Below the pieces are notes generated by a model. The model searched no databases. It was given only the letters and a program-made list of their open reading frames with translations, and was not told where the DNA came from. Positions 63,120-64,000 of a stretch of 64,000 nucleotides of DNA are shown here, piece after piece. Positions within the stretch are counted from its first letter, which is position 1. Each line of letters opens with the position of its first letter. The stretch covers positions 9,438,300 to 9,502,299 of the forward strand of contig CM055730.1 in the NCBI GenBank assembly GCA_029465975.1, read 5' to 3'. A program made the position numbers and the translations under genes. This stretch comes from Dallia pectoralis. Its lineage: Eukaryota; Chordata; Actinopteri; Esociformes; Umbridae.

Positions 63120-64000
63120 AAGTCCTTGTTCTCCCACACACCACTCCAACACCATCAATGCTCACGCCATGGCAGTAACAGGCCTCATTACTGATGATGA
63201 TGACACAGCCTACAGGGAGAAGGTCAAAGACCAGGCAAACTGGTGCCCTGAAAACATTCTGCTCCTTGAATGTCAGCCAAACAACGGAGCAGACCAGGAG
63301 AGCAGGAAAGACAGGGGTGAAAGTGCTTAGAGAGGAGATGGAGAGATACTGCCCACGACACCAATAAACCTGCTCTTGGGAAGCCCGTGATAGTGAAGCC
63401 AAGTTTAGATGAGGGCCAGATTTGATGTTTTGCAATGACATGGATTTCATCCTTACTGTTAACGTCAATGCCATGGCATAGTGAGGTACCACAAAGTCAG
63501 GAGAGCTGATTAATATCCCTTTACTGAAGTCACCCTTTACTTCCCCAGGGGTTTGGCACCTAATATCTAGACCAGAGGGGAGCGTTCCCACTGACCTTAC
63601 AACATCTCTTCCAGCAGCATCTGGTCTCCCATCCAGGGACCAACCAGGACCGACCCGGCTCAGCTTCAAAGACGAACCAGCCGTCGGCTGCAGGGTGCTG
63701 TGCTGCTGCTTGGTTCTGAAGAAAACCCGTGGCTGCCTCTTCTCCCTCGGGGGTTGATAAGACTTGGCACGGGACATCAGATCCTTAAAAGTTCTACAGC
63801 AGCACGATTGAGAGATTCTTGACAGGCTGCATCACTGCTTGGTGTGGGAAATTCACTGGACTTCATCGCAAGCCATTTCAGAGGGTGACGCAAACAGCCG
63901 GGTTCGACACCGGGCCAAGCTTCATGACATCAATGATTTTACAGCACGTGGTGTGGTGGAGAAAATACCTAAAAGATATTATGTTACTATTCTATATACT
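63120..64000. repeat. Direct long repeat, copy 2 (runs off the window)
   Basis: Near-identical to 60225-61106 at a spacing of 2895 bp and still matching at the last base of the window. It includes the same LINE pieces and SINE. Confidence 0.93.
63120..64000 (+). mobile_element. Degenerate LINE remnant, duplicated copy
   Basis: It carries the same VTGLITDDDDTAYREKVKDQ and C-terminal ITAW-type pieces as the 60-kb copy, split by the same SINE at 63325-63710. It starts at the duplication breakpoint, so it lacks the upstream part present at 60100-60224. The one-base deletion near 63912 shifts the frame relative to copy 1. Nonfunctional and cut by the window end. Confidence 0.8.
63325..63710 (-). 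mobile_element. 5S rRNA-derived SINE (copy 3, duplicated with the LINE)
   Basis: Near-identical to the SINE at 60430-60815, with the same position inside the LINE. It arose by duplication of the segment rather than by a separate insertion. The 232-codon minus-strand frame over it is an artefact. Confidence 0.75.

Overview
This is vertebrate, almost certainly teleost fish, genomic DNA. It has eukaryotic gene structure (a splice acceptor and a 5' UTR intron), very long CA/TG dinucleotide tracts, GC-poor intergenic DNA, and remnants of fish-typical transposons: Tc1-like elements, L2/CR1-like LINEs and a 5S rRNA-derived SINE. The repeat families resemble those of salmonids and pikes. That placement rests on memory of the families, not on a search, and is only a suggestion.

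One protein-coding gene is clearly supported: a MARVEL-domain tetraspan protein of the MARVELD1 type, with its coding sequence at 2325-2813 on the + strand. A strong splice acceptor at 2255 puts the whole coding region in one exon after a 5' UTR intron. A plausible promoter with two CCAAT boxes, a perfect CRE and a TATA-like box lies near 900-1064. No other host gene is convincing in the remaining 61 kb. Long open frames in that stretch come from tandem repeats or transposon remnants.

The rest is a repeat-dense gene desert. Transposon remnants include four internally deleted copies of one Tc1-like family (7.5-8.3, 12.9-13.5, 40.9-41.6 and 49.1-49.5 kb) and two further Tc1-like elements (11.5-12.0 and 41.6-42.1 kb). 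There are LINE reverse-transcriptase pieces at 4.4, 16.6-17.2, 34.7-35.1, 60.1-61.1 and 63.1-64.0 kb, 5S-derived SINEs at 27.6-27.9, 60.4-60.8 and 63.3-63.7 kb, and short terminal-inverted-repeat elements at 4.8-5.2, 35.1-35.3, 52.8-53.2 and 57.7-58.0 kb.

Tandem arrays cover roughly 14-15 kb. The largest is an 8.6-kb array of a 23-bp unit (18.2-26.8 kb) with higher-order duplications. Others are a 57-bp array (8.9-9.9 kb), a pyrimidine-rich CTCTCTCGCCCC-type array (45.7-47.0 kb), a TG/GTTACTGTGTAATGTAT array (42.8-44.3 kb), a 44-bp array (50.9-51.4 kb) and a 21-bp array (61.9-62.6 kb).

The structural oddities most worth checking are a perfect 36-bp-arm palindrome at 59.7 kb, a near-identical direct duplication (60225 onward and 63120 to the window end) carrying a SINE inside a LINE, and the higher-order structure of the 23-bp array. 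I saw no convincing new gene system, CRISPR array, RNA gene or virus.
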